Positions 11,245 to 21,480 of a DNA stretch of 64,000 bases are shown one piece after another (position 1 is the first letter of the stretch; each line of letters opens with the position of its first letter). Made by a program: the position numbers and the translations under genes. Source of the stretch: Dillenia suffruticosa (lineage: Eukaryota > Streptophyta > Magnoliopsida > Dilleniales > Dilleniaceae). The notes below the pieces were generated by a model. The model was not told where the DNA came from and made no database searches. It was given only the letters and a program-made list of their open reading frames with translations. The stretch lies in assembly GCA_033439265.1 (NCBI GenBank), contig JAVTVX010000017.1:13104001-13168000 (forward strand), in the 5' to 3' direction.

Positions 11245-12497
11245 ATAACATTTTTATGTTGCACTTCTGGAGAAAAAGATTCGAGAATCTGTGGTCAAGT
11301 TTACCATAAGAGGATGCGTGTTTTGCTAGATCTTTGGTACTGTGGTATGTATCCAGATAAACAAACTTAGCTCCAGGCAGCTGACCCTTGTTGAAGTTGT
11401 CCACTAGCTTTCGAAGCCCTGAATTGAATAGAACGATTGCATTGTTGATACTCTCATTGCACCGGTTGTTGCCATCATTTCCGTTATATCGTGCCAATTC
11501 ATATGGTATACACCCAATTTGACCAACTCCCGTCACAACCACCTTTCGAGCACCTAACCTGTATAATTCCTACACAGAGATAAGGCTCGTTAATAACAAT
11601 GTTCAAAAAAAAAAAAGGCAAAAAGATTGCATTGGGATAAACTTGAACAACAAACTGTTAGCTGGCGGGAGTAGTTCTGAAGAAGGGCTGTGGCATAAGC
11701 TTTTGTGGTGTATACGGAACTAGTGGAGTAGTAATAGGGCATAAAGTAGTTGTTGAGGTAGTCATTGCTTCCCATTCCTGAATAGAATATACATTTGCTC
11801 AAATAACTGTTGAGGCTGTTGTTGCCTGTGAGAAATCTCCTCAACTGTGAGGCGCTCGATGCAAAATTTGCTACTTGTTGGGTCATAGGTATGTGTTCAC
11901 CCTGCAAGTCCAATTGGTTGATTAATATCATTCTTCTTCTTCTAAATATCTAGTACCTACATACCAGATTGTTGCCGGTTTCATCTCTTATGCCAGCAGC
12001 TCCAGATGCAAAATTTACTCCTCTCAGCATCGACTGCCCAGCAACCATGGCGAATGGTGGAATGTAACTCCGAAAACCTAGAAGTTGAGCTGCATTTTTT
12101 GGTGGTGTAAGATTATATGAAATGTGCAATTGTAGGAGTTTGTATGTGCATGGTCACGTTAAGAGAGTATAGCAACCGATTGGCCCTCACCTCCTGTTTG
12201 GTCAGGAGAAAAGAAGAAAGAAAAGAGTATTCATTTACCAAGAGCATCAACAAATGTGCGGCCATTGGTGAAACGACCGGTGACACCCTGAGGGAAGTCG
12301 ACTCCGTAAGGCATATAGTTGGCACGAGCAAGAGTGAGTAAACCATTGTTATTGCCATTGTCAACTAGTGAGTCACCGAAGATGAAGAGACAAGGCACCT
12401 GTGGCTCTTGTTGCTGCTGCGTCCATGCCCCCCCACCCAAAACTAAGAGACTGGCGCTCACTACAAACATCACAATTTCATTTATCAGAGCTGCCAT
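10982..12497 (-). CDS. GDSL esterase/lipase (SGNH hydrolase), complete five-exon gene
   Basis: Exons run 12497-12239, 12089-11965, 11901-11656, 11569-11305 and 11205-10982. Every junction is GT-AG, and the sum is 1,119 bp (372 aa plus stop), the usual family length. The hydrophobic N-terminus (about residues 1-25) looks like a signal peptide, so secretion is expected. The SGNH blocks are complete: [12 protein letters not shown] with Ser43, Gly116 in [10 protein letters not shown], Asn174 in GSND, and Asp336/His339 in DAFHPTE. The expected activity is hydrolysis of acyl esters with a broad substrate range; the real substrate cannot be read from sequence. ATG at 12497 is the only start placing a signal peptide before the GDS block. 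The last intron is odd: 99 bp, stop-free and frame-neutral. The gene looks intact and is convergent with AIG1. Confidence 0.93.
11206..11304 (-). other. GDSL intron 4, frame-neutral, with a microsatellite at its acceptor
   Basis: It begins GTAAAC (11304-11299) and ends GATGCAG (11206-11208 is the complement of CAG). Removal joins codons so that SSY is followed by GFEVIDRG, the normal family sequence. Its length is exactly 33 codons without a stop, so an unspliced mRNA would still encode a full-length enzyme with an Asp-rich insert. Confidence 0.8.
11209..11244 (-). repeat. (GAT)12 trinucleotide microsatellite
   Basis: Twelve ATG/GAT units (CAT on the plus strand) immediately precede the CAG acceptor of the last GDSL intron, where a polypyrimidine tract would be expected. 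Confidence 0.95.
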
Positions 12498-12543
12498 GTT
12501 TGTTTGGTCTGGTGCAGGAGACTATCCATCGGCAAATGGGCTT

Positions 12544-12551
12544 CTTATAAT
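12544..12551 (-). promoter_or_regulatory. Possible TATA box of the GDSL gene
   Basis: ATTATAAG reads towards the gene, 47 bp before the start codon. The spacing implies a very short 5' UTR, so the assignment is weak. Confidence 0.25.
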
Positions 12552-12932
12552 GCGCCATGGGATTCTTATGTTGCATGTGCTTTGGGCGGTAACCCGTGAT
12601 TTCAAAAATAGCTCACTTGTAGCTGTGGAGATCATGTGTTACGGTGGGCTTCTGTATTGACTCGGCGGTGATGGGAGGTAGCAGCTTGTGACTCCGGTCC
12701 TGTTCGTTTGCATTAACTCTCTCTTCTTTCTTGATTAAACTACCGTCTTCGAGCACTGATTTATAAATCAAAAAAGTTGTGGATTTTATGATAAAAAAAA
12801 GTTGAAGTGTGTTTGATTACACAGAAAACTTAAACTGTGAGATAAATTTATTTAAAGAATCTCTTTGAATGTATAAAGTAATTAACTGTAACCAACTGTA
12901 CCAGTATTTTTTAGCGGTATTTGACAAACTAC

Positions 12933-13037
12933 TGCCAAGGGCTTAATCATAGGAAATACATTCTGAAATATACAATGCCAAGTTGCATGGTATTTATGAT
13001 TAAGCCGGCATGGTATTTAGGAAAAAAGCCCTTGGCA
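12933..13037. repeat. Foldback with two nested inverted repeats
   Basis: TGCCAAGGGCTT (12933-12944) is the exact inverse of AAGCCCTTGGCA (13026-13037). GGCTTAATCAT (12940-12950) is the exact inverse of ATGATTAAGCC (12996-13006). It could be a small MITE-like element, but no target duplication was identified. Confidence 0.6.
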
Positions 13038-13316
13038 TTTATGAATAGCTGCTAATGCCGGTAAAGGCTTTTATAAGGCATTCTGAAATGCTACTAGGCT
13101 CTAAACGAAGCTGTTGTAGTGAAATCTGCATAAAATCATAGATTCCATGCAACTTGTCACAGAAGTTCATTTATGACGGAAAACAAGGCTTATGTGACTG
13201 ATTTTTTCATGAAGGAGGCTCTGTTTCTAATACTAAAATAACAAAGCATCTTCAAATTGGAATATGCTACAAATAATATGTTAGAGTAAAATAGGTTTGA
13301 TGATAGGGCGGAGTCA

Positions 13317-13339
13317 AAAAAAAAAAAAAAAAAAAAAAA
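13317..13339. repeat. Poly(A) run
   Basis: About 23 consecutive A residues directly after TAGGGCGGAGTC, a sequence resembling the terminal repeat of plant hAT elements. Confidence 0.85.
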
Positions 13340-13737
13340 TTAATGGGGTCAAACAATTATACATAAGTAAAATAATAGTAGAATTAAAAACTTATAATAT
13401 TATATAAAACTTGTTTATAACCGATTACGTTGAGATTTCATATTTTAAAAGTGTTGAATAATCACTTCACTGTCAATAGAATTAAACGTATTTTTCTCAA
13501 TAAAAGTGACAAAAGAATTGTTCACGAAAGTATCTCTCATTCAATTTCTCAACGGATTCTTTGGATCTTTTATTCCTAAAACGACCATTTTCACACTTGC
13601 AGTAGCAACCAAAACAAATCAATTTATGCTTATCAAAAGTTGAAAAAGAGTTATTAGGGCTCAAGCATGCCATGCAAAGGAGTAGTTCTATACTAACTTC
13701 ACCAATGCTGTATAAATATGTTGATTTTGATTCATCA

Positions 13738-14115
13738 AACATTCATATTTTTGCAGAGCTTGGTTATGAGCACTATTTTGACCCCCAACAAGAGTGTTAA
13801 GTCGGTTTTTTTTATTCCAACTAGGGAAGCCCTTAAGGGTGAATGAATCCCCACCTCCCAATTTTCCATCAGATTTACATACGTAACAACGTAAATAAAA
13901 AGCTGTATCTTTAACAATGCTATATTCCAACCAAGCAAGATACTCCTTGAACCAATTTGGATTTAATCGACGGTGCATATCTCCTATTTTTCTTTGGGGA
14001 AAATTATATTTAGATTGTTGAAAAGGTTTGTTCTTCTAATAAGCCCTTCGTACATTATCCCGATCATTTTCCTGGTAATTCAAAATTGGAATACAAAGTC
14101 CAGATCAGTCTGAAG
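13738..14115 (-). pseudogene. hAT-type transposase N-terminal (TTF zinc finger) remnant
   Basis: The minus strand reads, with one stop (YZKN), through ENDRDNVRRAY, NFPQRKIGDMHRRLNPNWF and then EYLAWLEYSIVKDTAF. It continues through CYVCKSDGKLGG and ends with HNQALQKYECLMNQNQHI. This order matches the TTF-type zinc finger at the start of plant ZMYM1/hAT-like transposases. The DDE core and dimerisation domain are absent or unrecognisable, and the frame is lost near 13738. A TAGGGCGGAGTC string at about 13305-13316 resembles a hAT terminal repeat, but no partner was found on the right. Confidence 0.7.
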
Positions 14116-15021
14116 GTTGTTTAAGTCAACCGCAAAATAAGATTTTTTAGGACCATCATGGACTTCATGACTTCCTTTTGAGAAATCTATCCATCATCTA
14201 TTAGTAAAACAAAACTATAGTTAATATAGATCTATATTCATTTCAAAAAAATCAAATCAATCCCTAAACTTTAATCAAATCAAAAGTAATACATAACTTT
14301 ACATAAAATTTGTGGAAAAATCAAATCAATCTAAAATCTAAACCCATAAACCCTAAACACTAAATTTCAAATCCTAAATCTTAAATCTTAAATTTTAACC
14401 CTAAACACTAAATTTCAAATCCTAAATTCTAAATCTTAAATTTTAACCCTAAACCCTAAATTCTGAACCCTAAACTCTAAACACATCACTTAACAAAACT
14501 AAATCCACTAATACATAAAAGAATCATCAAATAAAATTGAGATAATAGAGCAGTTAGGCATGCTAGTACAAGAGAAAATAATCGTTATTGGCAACTTTAA
14601 TCGATAATATATGAGAAACATAATGAAAGAGGAAACTTACTCTTAGTCAATATTGAAACACAAGAAGAGCCGATAGAGAGTGACAAAGTTGAGTAAAAAT
14701 AGTTGTGTTTCGATTTTTTTTTCTTTAGTAACCAGAGAGATTAAAAGAGGGAAGAAAGTGGGTAAGCTAAAAGGGAAGAAGGTGGAATTTCGGTTTTTTG
14801 GGAACTAGAGAGGGAGTAAGGTGGAGTTAGTTTTATTTTTTTTGTGGGAATGAGAGAGAGAGAGGGAGATAGGGAGAGAGATGGAGAGAGAGAGAGCGGT
14901 GGAGTTTAGTATGGTGGGACCCAAGAGTAGTAAATGGGTGACGTGACAGGGGAGATTCTCTTTGATTGGGAAAGTTGATTTGTTGAATAAGAGAAAAGAA
15001 AATTTTTATTTTTAATTTTAT
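14116..15021. other. Non-coding DNA with telomere-like and GA repeats
   Basis: It contains a degenerate CCCTAAA block (14337-14484), then purine-rich GAGAGA tracts at about 14852-14897. No gene or intact element is visible up to the truncated copia LTR. Confidence 0.6.
14337..14484. repeat. Interstitial telomere-like repeat, degenerate CCCTAAA
   Basis: CCCTAAA, CCCTAAAC and decayed forms such as TCCTAAATC and TCTTAAATT recur every 7-10 bp. Two longer copies of ACACTAAATTTCAAATCC lie about 55 bp apart. The canonical plant telomere unit is CCCTAAA. Confidence 0.75.
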
Positions 15022-15282
15022 GGGGTCGACTTGAGATAAACAAATCCCAGAAATCTAAGTTTAAAAATTAACTAAGTCAGCTTGCATAGGAGATCTAGTT
15101 GACCTAAGGAATTCAAATCTCAGAAATGTAAATCTGAATCATAATTAAGTTGATTTACCAGATTGACAAGTCAATTTGACCCTTGGATAAAATGACCTTG
15201 AAGTTGACCCTGATGAGAAACAAGTTAGCCTGCCCTCCTATATGAACCTAAGTTAAGTCGACCTAACATTCAAATAGACAAG
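15022..15282 (+). repeat. Copia left LTR, first (5'-truncated) segment
   Basis: Collinear with about 52310-52555 of the right LTR, sharing GACCCTTGGA and CTGCCCTCC. It stops at the Athila-like insertion, whose ACAAG target site is 15278-15282. Confidence 0.7.
15278..15282 (+). repeat. Target site duplication ACAAG (left copy)
   Basis: Identical to 44636-44640; together they bracket the Athila-like element. Confidence 0.85.
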
Positions 15283-16462
15283 TGGTACGCAATTTTGAGT
15301 TCATGATTTCGGATAAATATACCCTAGTTGAATGTTGTGTATAGTGCAAAGCAAGTATCGTTCTCACGAAAATATGCTATATTATCAAATATAAATAAAC
15401 CTAATTTAAATTGGACAAATTGAATCAGGGATGTGAAACTATTAAAAACTACTAAAAATAAAATCCAAAATACGAAACCCTAATGTAATGAAAACCCTAA
15501 AATATCGATTTTATCTATTTCAATTTTTTACATAATCAAATCTTTTCAAATCTATAAATTTATTGGCTAATAAGTTATTATTGATGATAACAAATTTTCC
15601 TAAATTAAATTCACCTAATGGTCATACAATGAATTCTTAATTAGAGTAACCAAAATTCAATAGTTATGCAATTTTGATTTATCAAATTGCATTAATTTCT
15701 ATGAACAATCTGTAATTTAGAGTTTTTCCTAAATTTTAATACATGAAATTAATCTAATAGTCATGCTCATAATCTCATATGGATTTTATTATTCAGACTA
15801 ATCTCGTACAATTATATTGGTCATTATGCATTCAATTTCAAATCATCAAAACTCGAGCCCTAAAATGTTTGAAACATTAAGATCAATAATAAAATTTTAT
15901 CAAACAATAACCCTGCCGATAAAACTTGAGGGAAAGAATTAAATCAAGTCATGTAATTAATCAAAAAGGAGAATCCATCGAGTCTTAATGGTTAGACATT
16001 GAACAAGAAAATAAAATAAAATATTATGACCCTTTTTTGCATTAGTGTGGATGTGGAAGATGGTATGGCAGCTGCCAGGGCTCCCCAAGGTCATGGGAGT
16101 TGTTGAATGAATGAATGGAGGCGTGAATGAGAGAGATCGGCTCCCCAAGGTCATGGGAGTTGTTGAATGAATAAATGGAGGCGTGAATGAGAGAGATCCC
16201 CCTTACTGTCCCCAATGATGCTCTATTTATAGCATTAAAACCCTAAGAAGAATTGTTGGGATGCCTAGCAATTTAGAAACTTCTTGATCCTTGGATAAAT
16301 TTTGAAATTGATAGCAAAATGAATTCCCGATTTTCAGCACTTTTGTTTCCTTTTTCAACAAAGAATTGACTTTCAGCACAACAGTGACTTCAACTCAATT
16401 TTTGGACATGTATCTGCCTAAATTAGCTTCTGGGCTCTTCATAAATTTTGTAAGCCTTGAAG
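15283..16462 (-). repeat. Athila-like 3' LTR, outer segment
   Basis: Matches 43257 to about 44400, including a ProLeu-like stretch GCTCCCCAAGGTCATGGGAG (16081 here, single copy near 44021 there). Here that stretch and the following GTTGTTGAATGAAT are tandemly duplicated (about 16080-16139 and 16140-16199). Broken at 16462 by the chromovirus insertion. Confidence 0.8.
16458..16462 (+). repeat. Target site duplication TGAAG (left copy)
   Basis: Identical to 38361-38365. The uninterrupted LTR at about 44394-44398 also reads TGAAG at the same place. Confidence 0.9.
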
Positions 16463-17546
16463 TGTCACGGCCCGAACCGGGGTTGTGAGCAGCGCCCGTT
16501 GCCTTGAATGCTAGCTGTATTCTTTTACAAAAAATCAAACAGAATCTCCTTATAGATCGGATGTCTCCCATGTACAAATAAACCTGTTTAGACCTATATA
16601 ATTTAAAATCATCCTGTAAATAAAATAAAATGGTTATCCCGACCTCACAACAACCCACCAACCATAGCAGACATCTAGAACAACGTCAGGCTAAATAATT
16701 ATCAACAATTCTAGCCACAGATCTCTACTGTTATACCCAACTAGAGCATGAGCAGCCGCTATACTGAGCGAGTCTAAGTTTTATACAATTTACAATCAAT
16801 TTTTTCAAATTGACATTCAAACACTACAATTTGCCTTAATGCAAATGAAATAAGAGAGTTTCGTAAATAAATGTATATAAATTATACAGTCAATCCCATA
16901 ATAAATACACGGTTAATTACAGACCTCAAGATTAAGACTTCACAAGGTCGAAAATAAGGTGCGGCACTTATATCTCAATTTAATTTAAATCTCACTGTCG
17001 AAAAACACTCAAATTTGCCAACGAGTTATCGAATCCTCTAGAGCCCGAAGCGTCGCTCTAGTACAATAATCCTGTATGAGGAAGGAAAGAAGAGGGGTGA
17101 GTATCAAGGAAGATACCCAGTGAGTGAGGAGATTAATCTCAAGTACTAATAGTGTAGGTGAATATTAAAGTGTCAAATAATATCATTCATAACCAATAAT
17201 TCAAATTTTACAGTAAATCATGATATGTTTGCTAAAATGAATTCATTTAACCATTCACATGATAACATACATATATGAATCCATTTAAAATCAAGTAGAT
17301 CATAGAGCAAACCGAAAAGATCTTGGCAAAGGTCAACTATGACCAAGAACAGGTGCATCGGGGGTTTTATTATGCATAAAATTCAAAAGTCGATCTCTAC
17401 CCTGACGTTGGCCACGAGTTCGCTGGGGCTAACTCATCATCTTGTATAGGACCCCGCTCGGTGCTAGACTGTGGCATTACACACGTTCTCCCCCTTACTT
17501 GGGTTCAACCGGCCACACCTATATCCATTAAACATATGACGTTTGC

Positions 17547-17611
17547 GGATACCTCCTGCAGAAGTGTATCCGGGCAACTCGGTGCCTCTACAAACACCTT
17601 TCGTAGCTACG
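17547..17611. promoter_or_regulatory. LTR hairpin plus CGTAGCTACG palindrome (third-level 3' LTR)
   Basis: GGATAC (17547-17552) and GTATCC (17566-17571) form a 6-bp stem across 13 nt. The perfect palindrome CGTAGCTACG follows at 17602-17611. The same layout recurs in the other chromovirus LTRs. Confidence 0.6.
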
Positions 17612-18399
17612 GAATTTATCAAATAATGCCATATCATCATATCATCTCAAACTAGTAGGCATCCAATCCACATAGCTAAATCATTTCATCATATTCTCAA
17701 AACAATTCAAATCTTTGTGTCAATATATTTTATTGAAATCATTTAAATTCAACAAACCAATGTGAAGGTAGAATAGAAAACATTCCGTTTCTCAAATCAT
17801 GACACAATTTCATTTCATTTCAAATATGGATGCATAATCGTAGAAAAGATAAGTACGATACTCCAATAATCACAAAATAGATTTAAATTTCAATTCCATA
17901 CGTCGAGATAATGTATATCAAAAACATGTTTTATTAAAAACACAATAAAATCAGATTTTACTATTTCATGCAAGAGATTAGAGTCTCACTCACTTTCCTA
18001 GAGTGGGTGGTCACTCCCTATTTTTCAAAATCAAACCAAATCGACTCCTCGAATCTCCAAGAAAGTCAACCTAATTAAATTATCACAATTGTCATCAAAT
18101 TTTCAATTATTCTTAGGGTTTATCATCTTCCCTAAGTTTGTATAAATTTTAATTTTTCAATTTATAAATATATATCAATGTCATCTTAAACGTATTGAAA
18201 TCTAAATTTGATAAAATTTATTTCAAATGTTGAAGAGATTGTATTTCTCTCACCTAGGGTTTTCTTGGAGCGCAGACCTTCGTCCGAATGTCTTCTCGAC
18301 CACTTCAAAATCTGCACTGCTCCCTATCAAGAAAAGATTTATTAGTTAGGTCATAAATACTTAGATTTGGATTAAAACTCTAAGTCAGTTACCTGCGTA

Positions 18400-18960
18400 G
18401 AGGTTTGTGGGCTTACGGGTCTGCAGGCTAGTGGGCCGCAGTGGTTTCGCGGGCCACAGTGGGCTCGCAGGTTAGTAGGCTAGCGGGTTTGCGGGCCGCA
18501 GTGGGCTTCGCGGGTTACGCGGGTTGGTGGGCTTGTGGGCTGGCACGCTCACGAGCTGGAGCGTGCGTTCGCAAGCTGGATTGCAGTGTCGTGCTTGCGT
18601 TGGTGGGCAGGTGTGTGCTTGTGCGCGGGCGCGTGCTCATGCGCAGATGCTCTCCCAAGCAGGCATCACTCACGTTGTGGTACGCTTGGGCAGTCGCGCG
18701 CTTGCACTTGCTCTGTGGCGCGCTGGCAGAAGGTCGCGCATAGTAGCGTGCTCGCGCGAGGAGGATCGCACTGTAGGCTGGCGAGCTCGCGAGCTGAGGC
18801 ACACGCTCGACCGAAGAGGATCCCGCTCGCGGGGAGGCTGCGCTCGTGAGAGGGAGGAGCAGCGGTGGAGAGAGAGTGGCGGCGGAGGGTGGCGGAGGAG
18901 AAGGAGAGCAGCGGCGGCAGAGGGCGAAGAAGGTGAGGTAGTCGCGGGAAAGTGAAGAGG

Positions 18961-18994
<34 letters not shown>
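18400..18994. repeat. GC-rich degenerate repeat and GA tract inside LTR
   Basis: Short GGGCTCGCGGG/GGGCCGCAGTG units recur irregularly, giving a CpG-rich island in AT-rich surroundings, followed by GAGAGA. The counterpart in the other LTR is about 37455-38085. Long open frames here are composition artefacts. Confidence 0.7.
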
Positions 18995-18998
<4 letters not shown>

Positions 18999-19066
18999 GA
19001 GGAGGAGCAAGGGAGAGGGAGAAAGAGAAACAGATTAGGGCTAAAAGCCCTAATCCAATTTGGGGG

Positions 19067-19094
19067 GTGCTGCGTTTTGGCCAAAACGCAGCAC
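19067..19094. promoter_or_regulatory. Perfect 28-bp palindrome in LTR
   Basis: Half-site GTGCTGCGTTTTGG followed directly by its exact inverse. It lies about 210 bp from the LTR 5' end (minus orientation), so in U3. ATTAGGGCT/AGCCCTAAT (about 19034-19054) forms a second hairpin beside it. The other LTR has the same palindrome with one mismatch (38126-38153). Confidence 0.75.
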
Positions 19095-19374
19095 TTCCAT
19101 CTTTTTTTTTTTTTTTTAACAAAATAGGATATACCTCAAATCGGAAATACGGATACTTTATATATATAAAAAATTTTGATTTAAAGTCCCAAAAAATCAA
19201 AAATCAAAATAAATAAAAATTTCTCTATATATATAACTGAGAAATATTTTATTTAATTTCTGAACAGGAGTACAATAGTACGTACACCGTAGTGTCGGTA
19301 TTATATTTTCTAACCCCTTAAAAACAAGTTTCGTTTTTAAAACTAAAAGAGGACTAAACAACAAATAAATGGGG

Positions 19375-19379
19375 GTACT
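19375..19379 (+). repeat. Target site duplication GTACT (left copy)
   Basis: Identical to 30297-30301; brackets the innermost element. Confidence 0.9.
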
Positions 19380-20289
19380 TGTCACGCCCCGACCCACTCC
19401 CGAGCGAGGCACGCAACGAGCCCGCCGCGGCACCCAGATGCACGGGCACCACGTCCCGTACATCGAAGCACCGTAAGACTGTCAACATTCATATAATCCA
19501 AGTTTCCAAATCACAGAGATCCCCAAGTGATAAAAATAATACACGTATGCCTCAATGTAAATTAAAATGAGTGAGAGTTAACTTTATACAGACCAAAAAA
19601 ATTATAAATACAGTCATCCCAGTTTAAACAAATACAATGGTCATCCTAACTTTCTCAAGATGAAACAATAATCTCAATATATAGCGGAAGAGCGGGTAGT
19701 CATACCCTGGCCCAGTAGTCTCCAAAAAATATCCAATACAACAATGCGCACAAATCTCTCGGTTCGAGTCTACCCCTGTAGGAGGGAAATGTGAGGGGTG
19801 AGTACCATAGAGAGGGGGGTTGGTACTCAGCAGGTCGGGGGGAATGACATGCTACAATTAATTTTTTTGGGTGAATTAGGAGTACCAAAATTATGTCCCA
19901 ATAAATCCATAGTATGCAAAAAGAAAAAAAATATTATGACATCTCAATAAATCATTCACAGCATACGTATCAAATCAAATATGCATCCAGTATGTATGTC
20001 CGTTATATCGTATAGAGCCAGCCGAAAATATCCGGGCAAGGGCCGACCATGGCCAAGGACGACCATGGCCAAGGATGGGCAACGTTGGGGGTTTTCACAG
20101 TGCAAGTAATAAAATAAGGCTCTCTACCCCAACGTTGGCCACAGACTACTCCAACTAGCCTGTATATATATATCGTACACGTATCAAGGATCAAGCGTGT
20201 GTGGAAACCCGCCGGTGCTAGACCTACCAAGGTCCTCCCCGGAGTGGTTCAACCGACGACTGTCCATACAATATGTATGACAATCTGGT

Positions 20290-20356
20290 GGATACCCCCT
20301 GCAGAGGCGTATCCGGGCACAACAGGTGCCTCTACCAAATGTCCTTCGTAGCTACG
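20290..20356. promoter_or_regulatory. LTR hairpin plus CGTAGCTACG palindrome (innermost 3' LTR)
   Basis: GGATAC (20290-20295) pairs with GTATCC (20309-20314) across a loop containing CTGCAG. CGTAGCTACG is at 20347-20356. It lies about 1.8 kb into the LTR on the sense strand, so possibly in the transcribed leader. Confidence 0.6.
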
Positions 20357-20809
20357 GAATGCCATAGGAAGCATATCATCATCATCACAGTATCCACAAG
20401 GGCATCCAGCCCAAATCACATATCTCAAGCCAAATCATCAAGTCTTATCATGTCAAAAGCATGTGCCAATATGCAATGGAAGCATAAAATCATGTGGATA
20501 TATCAAAGTGTGGCACAATCATCAAGTATCAAAATCATGGATGCATATCGATATAAACAAGTTGGGACACTCCATATATCACAAAACATTTTCATAAATC
20601 CAGGAGAATAGATCAATCATACCATTTTAAATCATGCTTTTGAAAGCTTTTTAAAATACGGTATTAATTAAAAGTAGATGTCAAGTCCCACTCACCGTTA
20701 GGGGAGGATAACGCACTCCCCAATATTTCCACAAAACGTAAATCAAGTGTGCCCTCCGTTCAACTCAAATAACTCTTAGGGAGACAAACAGTCTGCAGAT
20801 TTTTAACCT

Positions 20810-21480
20810 GTGCAGTCATGGAAAATAGACTATAACTTTGGCTATACCAATCCAAATCAGATGATTCTTATCTCATTTTAAAGCTAAGGGATAGCACTAT
20901 AACTTTCATTTTGCACACTTCCTCAGATTCAAATCACAGAATTCCCGGTAAGCCTCATTTTGTTACAGCCATATTTAAGTTTCAGATTCTGTCCAGTTTT
21001 CGTACAGAAGCTATAACTTTCCTCCTACTCATCAACGTCTAATAAAATTTTAACATGTTATAGCTAAGATGTAGATCTACAACTTTCGTGTTTTGAGTTT
21101 TATCTAAATATGTCTGGAAGGGGTTGAACAAAATTCATGAACAGGACAGATACGTTTTAGTGAAACATACAGTTTCTGTCAACACAGTTTTTAGGAAAAT
21201 TGTATAACTTTCAATTTCCTCATGCGAAATGGCTGAAAGTTTTATATGTTATAGACACGGCATATATCTATAACTTTCATGTTTTGTGTTTCTTCAAACT
21301 AAGACTGGAGAGGGGTCATGTTTACTCACTACTGTCAAGGTTCGAAACAGGACGCTTCTATGTCGAGTTTCAGGAAAAGTGCCATAACGTTTTACAAAGG
21401 CATCCGAATTTGGTGATTCTTACTTCGTTGGAAAGATACGACTTAGATCTACAATTCATATAACTATCACATTTTCAAAT
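20810..21480 (-). repeat. Degenerate tandem units with ATAACTTTC motif inside LTR
   Basis: TATAACTTTC or a near variant (ACAACTTTCGTG, ATAACTTTCATG, ATAACGTTTT) recurs about every 70-150 bp along with GTTATAG and AGATCTACA. The right LTR has the same array (about 28930-29595). Confidence 0.6.

Larger units (their letters stand above)
12498..13300. other. GDSL upstream region, non-coding
   Basis: This should contain the GDSL promoter. On the minus strand a TATA-like ATTATAAG lies at about 12544-12551, roughly 50 bp before the ATG, which is close for a plant promoter. An imperfect foldback follows at 12933-13037. No gene is visible. Confidence 0.5.
16463..19305 (-). repeat. Third-level chromovirus, 3' LTR
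   Basis: On the plus strand it starts TGTCACGGCCCGAACC and ends CGGTATTATA (decayed from TGTTACA). It contains a GC-rich block (about 18400-18960), a GA run (18962-18994) and a perfect 28-bp palindrome (19067-19094). Confidence 0.88.

Noticed and set aside
11068..11370. Plus-strand frame with a poly-His run
   Set aside because: Shadow of the antisense (GAT)12 microsatellite inside the GDSL gene.
11590..11931. 113-codon frame read as a separate small gene
   Set aside because: It is GDSL exon 3 read through both neighbouring introns.
13305..13316. Intact hAT transposon delimited by TAGGGCGGAGTC
   Set aside because: No inverted partner was found to the right, and only the transposase N-terminus survives.
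14337..14484. True chromosome end
   Set aside because: The telomere-like units are degenerate and flanked on both sides by kilobases of other sequence.
18515..19200. Overlapping long open frames (up to 189 codons) on both strands
   Set aside because: They lie in the GC-rich and GA-repeat part of an LTR, are open in several frames at once and encode low-complexity Ser/Leu/Arg strings. The same happens at 37612-38271. Composition, not genes.
20273..20611. 112-codon frame, nearly identical at 28392-28730
   Set aside because: The two copies are similar because they are the two LTRs of one element, not because a protein is conserved.
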